The notes beneath the pieces were generated by a model. That model searched no databases and was not told the DNA's origin. It saw only the letters and a program-made list of their open reading frames with translations. A DNA stretch of 64,000 nt from contig CALOEL010000002.1 in NCBI GenBank assembly GCA_942492375.1, positions 62,001 through 126,000 of the forward strand, in the 5' to 3' direction. Source of the DNA: JAHEAO01 sp942492375 (GTDB lineage: Bacteria; Pseudomonadota; Alphaproteobacteria; Rhodobacterales; Rhodobacteraceae). Within the stretch, counting starts at the first letter, position 1. Each line of letters starts with the position of its first letter. The translations under genes and the position numbers were made by a program. Below are positions 61,709 through 64,000 of this stretch, piece after piece.

Positions 61709-63613
61709 CTATTCCAGAACGACAATTTCCATCAACAGGCCGCTACCCGCTGCGTCGGACAACACTGATGATTGCGTTTCGAATGCGAATTCATGCAGCT
61801 CGGCAACTCGTCTTGCGACTCCGGTAGGCATTATGACCCGATATCCCGCAGCCAAGGCATCGCTGATCAGCGCGGTGTCGACCTTGTCGTCAAGCCGTCC
61901 GCCGACGCCGATAAGACTTTCTGGCCGAGCGACGGCGAACGCGAACAGCTTCGGCGCACCGTAGAAAAGCGCTGGTTCCACGACCTTGGATGCAGCCTCG
62001 TTGAACGTTTCAGATCGCTGACGTTCCAACTGTGAAAATGCCACGTCGAGCAGGCCACCGTTGAAGAATCCTGCACCAAGACCAATGCCGGCAAAAAACA
62101 GGGTGAGAGTGCTGAAGACCTGTCGGTATTTGTTGGCCAGAGACGCGATGGCGACGACCAGGGCGATCGCAAGAAAGAGCGACAGCGAACCCGATTGCTG
62201 AAGCCATGCAAGTGACATATCGCTGACCAGAATGATCGCCAGACTGCCAACGATGCCCGTGGCTACACCCAAGAGCACCGAGAGCAAGGGGCTTCGAGAC
62301 AGCGACGCGAACTCGCCGATCAGCACGCCGCAAAAGATGGACAGGGGCGGCAGCATCGGCAGGAAGTATCTCATGTTGGAACTGAAGCCGCCGTGCCAGG
62401 AGAGCGCGATGAACGGCAGACACCAAATCGCGATGAAGATAAGCAGCATCACATGCGCTGGGCGATACTCTCGTGGCCAGGGTGACACCAGGATCGCCGC
62501 CAAAATTCCCAACCATGGCAGACTTTGCGCAAGGGCTTTCTTCGCTACACCCCAGAACAGCACCACCGCGCCGTCATCAAAGGCTTTTACGCCGCTACGC
62601 GAGTCTGCAACCGTTCGGATGTCGACAAGCAAGGAATAGAGCCCTAGGGCGACGGGGCGCAGAGCGGCTGTAACGGCGGGAACCAGCAAGGCAATGCCCA
62701 GCAAGCCCAGAAATGCCAAAAGCGACGGCCGGTACCATCGGGCAGACCATGTCAGATGCCGGGCGACCACAAGCCCGAGAAGCAGGCCAAGCACGATCAG
62801 CGCGGCACCGATATGGGTGGTGGGATCGTCACCGCCGCCCGAGCCTGTGCGTCCGTAGCTGAGGAAATTGAGCGTGCCGAACTTGTGAAGATTGACAAGA
62901 GCGCCGGCGGCAATGCCCGGTATCAGGCCGCAGGCGCCGCCGGCGATCATCATGATCGGGCGTTTCGAATAGAGGATCAGGCAGGCGGCGATGACCGGCA
63001 GCACAAGGATCGCATCGGTGCGGACCAGCATCCCCGCCCCGACGGCCAGACCCGAACCGAAGGAACGCGCAAGCACCGCCTTGCTCTGTTCGGCCTCGTT
63101 GGCTTCGATTGCCAAATGGAAAGCGGCGGTCACAAAGAAGGCACTGACCATGTGCGGCCAGACGCCCCATGCGTATTCCAGAAAAAACGTGCCCAGCACA
63201 AGAACCAGCGTAGAGATAAGCGCGATCACCCGGGACCGATAGAGCCGCCAGGCAAGCCTGTAGGTCAGAAACGCGACTCCGGCTGCGGCCAGAGCGTTTA
63301 GCATTATCAGCCCACGGCTGCCCATGAGCAGGTAGAATGGCGCGGAAAGCACCGCCATGCCCGGCGGATATTGCGGCGCCAATCCGTTCGGACCATCAAC
63401 CAGGAACCAGAGCTTGAGATCTTCAGACCCGAATTGCGAGAAGCCGTTCTCAAAGATCAAAGAGCCATCCTGGGCCATGGCAACGGTGGCCGTCAGGTAG
63501 ATGAGCTCGTCAATCGTGAACAGGCCGGCAGACACGAAGAACAGTCCGATGACGGGCAGGGCGCAGACGACGATGAGAAGGCTGCGCTGACGCGGAGAAA
63601 GCTGTCCCGTCAT
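61709..63613 (-). CDS. GT39/ArnT-like membrane glycosyltransferase
   Basis: 634 residues with about 12 membrane segments. An acidic first loop (SAGLFTIDELIYLTATVAMA) carries the Asp-Glu typical of GT-C enzymes, and PPGMAVLSAPFYLLMGSRGL and GVWPHMVSAFFVTAAFHLAI follow. Such enzymes use polyprenyl-phosphate sugars to modify envelope lipids, glycans or proteins. Its start overlaps the end of the GT2-type gene by 4 bp, and GT2/GT39 pairs commonly work together (one makes the lipid-linked sugar, the other transfers it). Confidence 0.8.
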   Translation of the reverse strand: MTGQLSPRQRSLLIVVCALPVIGLFFVSAGLFTIDELIYLTATVAMAQDGSLIFENGFSQFGSEDLKLWFLVDGPNGLAPQYPPGMAVLSAPFYLLMGSRGLIMLNALAAAGVAFLTYRLAWRLYRSRVIALISTLVLVLGTFFLEYAWGVWPHMVSAFFVTAAFHLAIEANEAEQSKAVLARSFGSGLAVGAGMLVRTDAILVLPVIAACLILYSKRPIMMIAGGACGLIPGIAAGALVNLHKFGTLNFLSYGRTGSGGGDDPTTHIGAALIVLGLLLGLVVARHLTWSARWYRPSLLAFLGLLGIALLVPAVTAALRPVALGLYSLLVDIRTVADSRSGVKAFDDGAVVLFWGVAKKALAQSLPWLGILAAILVSPWPREYRPAHVMLLIFIAIWCLPFIALSWHGGFSSNMRYFLPMLPPLSIFCGVLIGEFASLSRSPLLSVLLGVATGIVGSLAIILVSDMSLAWLQQSGSLSLFLAIALVVAIASLANKYRQVFSTLTLFFAGIGLGAGFFNGGLLDVAFSQLERQRSETFNEAASKVVEPALFYGAPKLFAFAVARPESLIGVGGRLDDKVDTALISDALAAGYRVIMPTGVARRVAELHEFAFETQSSVLSDAAGSGLLMEIVVLE

Positions 63614-64000
63614 CCCCGTTTGGATGCTGCCCGCTTAATTCGCGAGACGTCGACGATTTCGCTTCGCCGACGATTTGCAACATGCTCCTGCAACTGGCGG
63701 GCCCTGATTTCGGTGAGGAGCATACGGTTGGCCGCGATCAGATCAGCCAGCAATCCGCCGACGAAAACGACTGCCGCCGCCGCAACAAGCGCCGCACCGA
63801 TCACGAGGGACTGGATGTTCCCGCCACCGGAGCCGGTGGCATATAGGTAGAGGAAGCGGGCAAATGCACCGAAACCCGGCAATGCCAGCACGGCGGCGGC
63901 GACCGAAAAGGCCCGGAAGGGCTTGTAAAGCACCGCAATGCGGAAAATCGTCAGGGCCGAGCGCACGATATACTGAAGTGTCGACCGCATGAGCCGGCTT
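63610..64000 (-). CDS. GT2-family glycosyltransferase, C-terminal part (runs off the window)
   Basis: The frame is open to the window edge; upstream of the internal ATG 63990 it still reads Ser-Arg-Leu, so the true start is outside. The visible part is the membrane tail of a dolichol-phosphate-mannose-synthase-like GT2: SRLMRSTLQYIVRSALTIFR, two hydrophobic segments (PFRAFSVAAAVLALPGFGAF, SLVIGAALVAAAAVVFVGGL), then LLADLIAANRMLLTEIRARQ. The catalytic domain is not in the window. It probably supplies the lipid-linked sugar for the adjacent GT39-like enzyme. Confidence 0.75.
   Translation of the reverse strand, partial: SRLMRSTLQYIVRSALTIFRIAVLYKPFRAFSVAAAVLALPGFGAFARFLYLYATGSGGGNIQSLVIGAALVAAAAVVFVGGLLADLIAANRMLLTEIRARQLQEHVANRRRSEIVDVSRIKRAASKRG

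Noticed and set aside
60187..61725. Leftward 512-codon frame over the hydantoinase gene
   Set aside because: Antisense to a clearly functional gene; composition typical of GC-rich shadow frames.

Overview
The window looks like a chromosomal segment of a GC-rich alphaproteobacterium, most likely in the Rhodobacterales (Rhodobacter/Paracoccus type). This is inferred from protein families recognised by eye: a lambda-like rhodobacterial prophage, TRAP transporters and DUF1326/DUF2182 proteins. No database search was run.

Layout. 1-832 holds the end of an IS21-family element with a truncated istA. 1078-6910 is host catabolic sequence: an orphan BMP-type binding protein, an RpiR-type regulator, a complete TRAP transporter and an Asp/Glu/hydantoin-racemase-family enzyme. 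About 6.95-54.1 kb is a large prophage-like element read mostly leftward. From right to left it contains a tRNA-fMet 3'-half (possible attachment-site scar), a three-gene SIR2/small protein/SMC-like ATPase locus, a frameshifted tyrosine integrase, an excisionase-like and a replication-type module (partly frameshifted), and a seven-gene type I restriction-modification operon ending in a GmrSD-like (DUF262/DUF1524) gene. These are followed by a ParB-methyltransferase fusion, a PIN-domain protein and a lambda-ordered late operon: terminases, gpW, portal, protease/scaffold, gpD, gpE, FII, Z, U, tube, G/T, tape measure, tail tip, J-like, fibre and lysis genes.

The late operon is interrupted at four intergenic points by non-phage genes, mostly on the opposite strand: two VapBC-type toxin-antitoxin pairs, a GFA-family gene, and a DUF1326-DUF2182 pair with a divergent winged-helix/TPR regulator. 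54.2-61.7 kb is host sequence again: an IS3 remnant, a DapA-superfamily enzyme, a collapsed SDR gene, a GntR/FadR-type regulator divergent from a polar amino acid ABC transporter, a class V aminotransferase-like enzyme and a dihydropyrimidinase/hydantoinase. 61.7-64 kb holds a GT39-like membrane glycosyltransferase and the end of a GT2 glycosyltransferase.

How it fits together. The two host flanks look functionally related (hydantoin racemase on the left, hydantoinase on the right, each with its own transporter), so the element may have split or landed inside a cyclic-amide/amino-acid catabolic region. The element carries several defence or conflict modules: type I R-M, GmrSD-like, SIR2-ATPase, two VapBC pairs, an orphan methyltransferase and a PIN protein. 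The best candidate for a little-described system is the SIR2/small protein/SMC-like ATPase locus at 49.9-53.7 kb, which resembles the ABC-three-component (ABC-3C) architecture. Next is the type I R-M operon carrying three unrecognised small genes between hsdS and hsdR. The 45.7-50.1 kb stretch has many small indels and a guanine-rich tract, so either decay or local sequence error must be kept in mind there.
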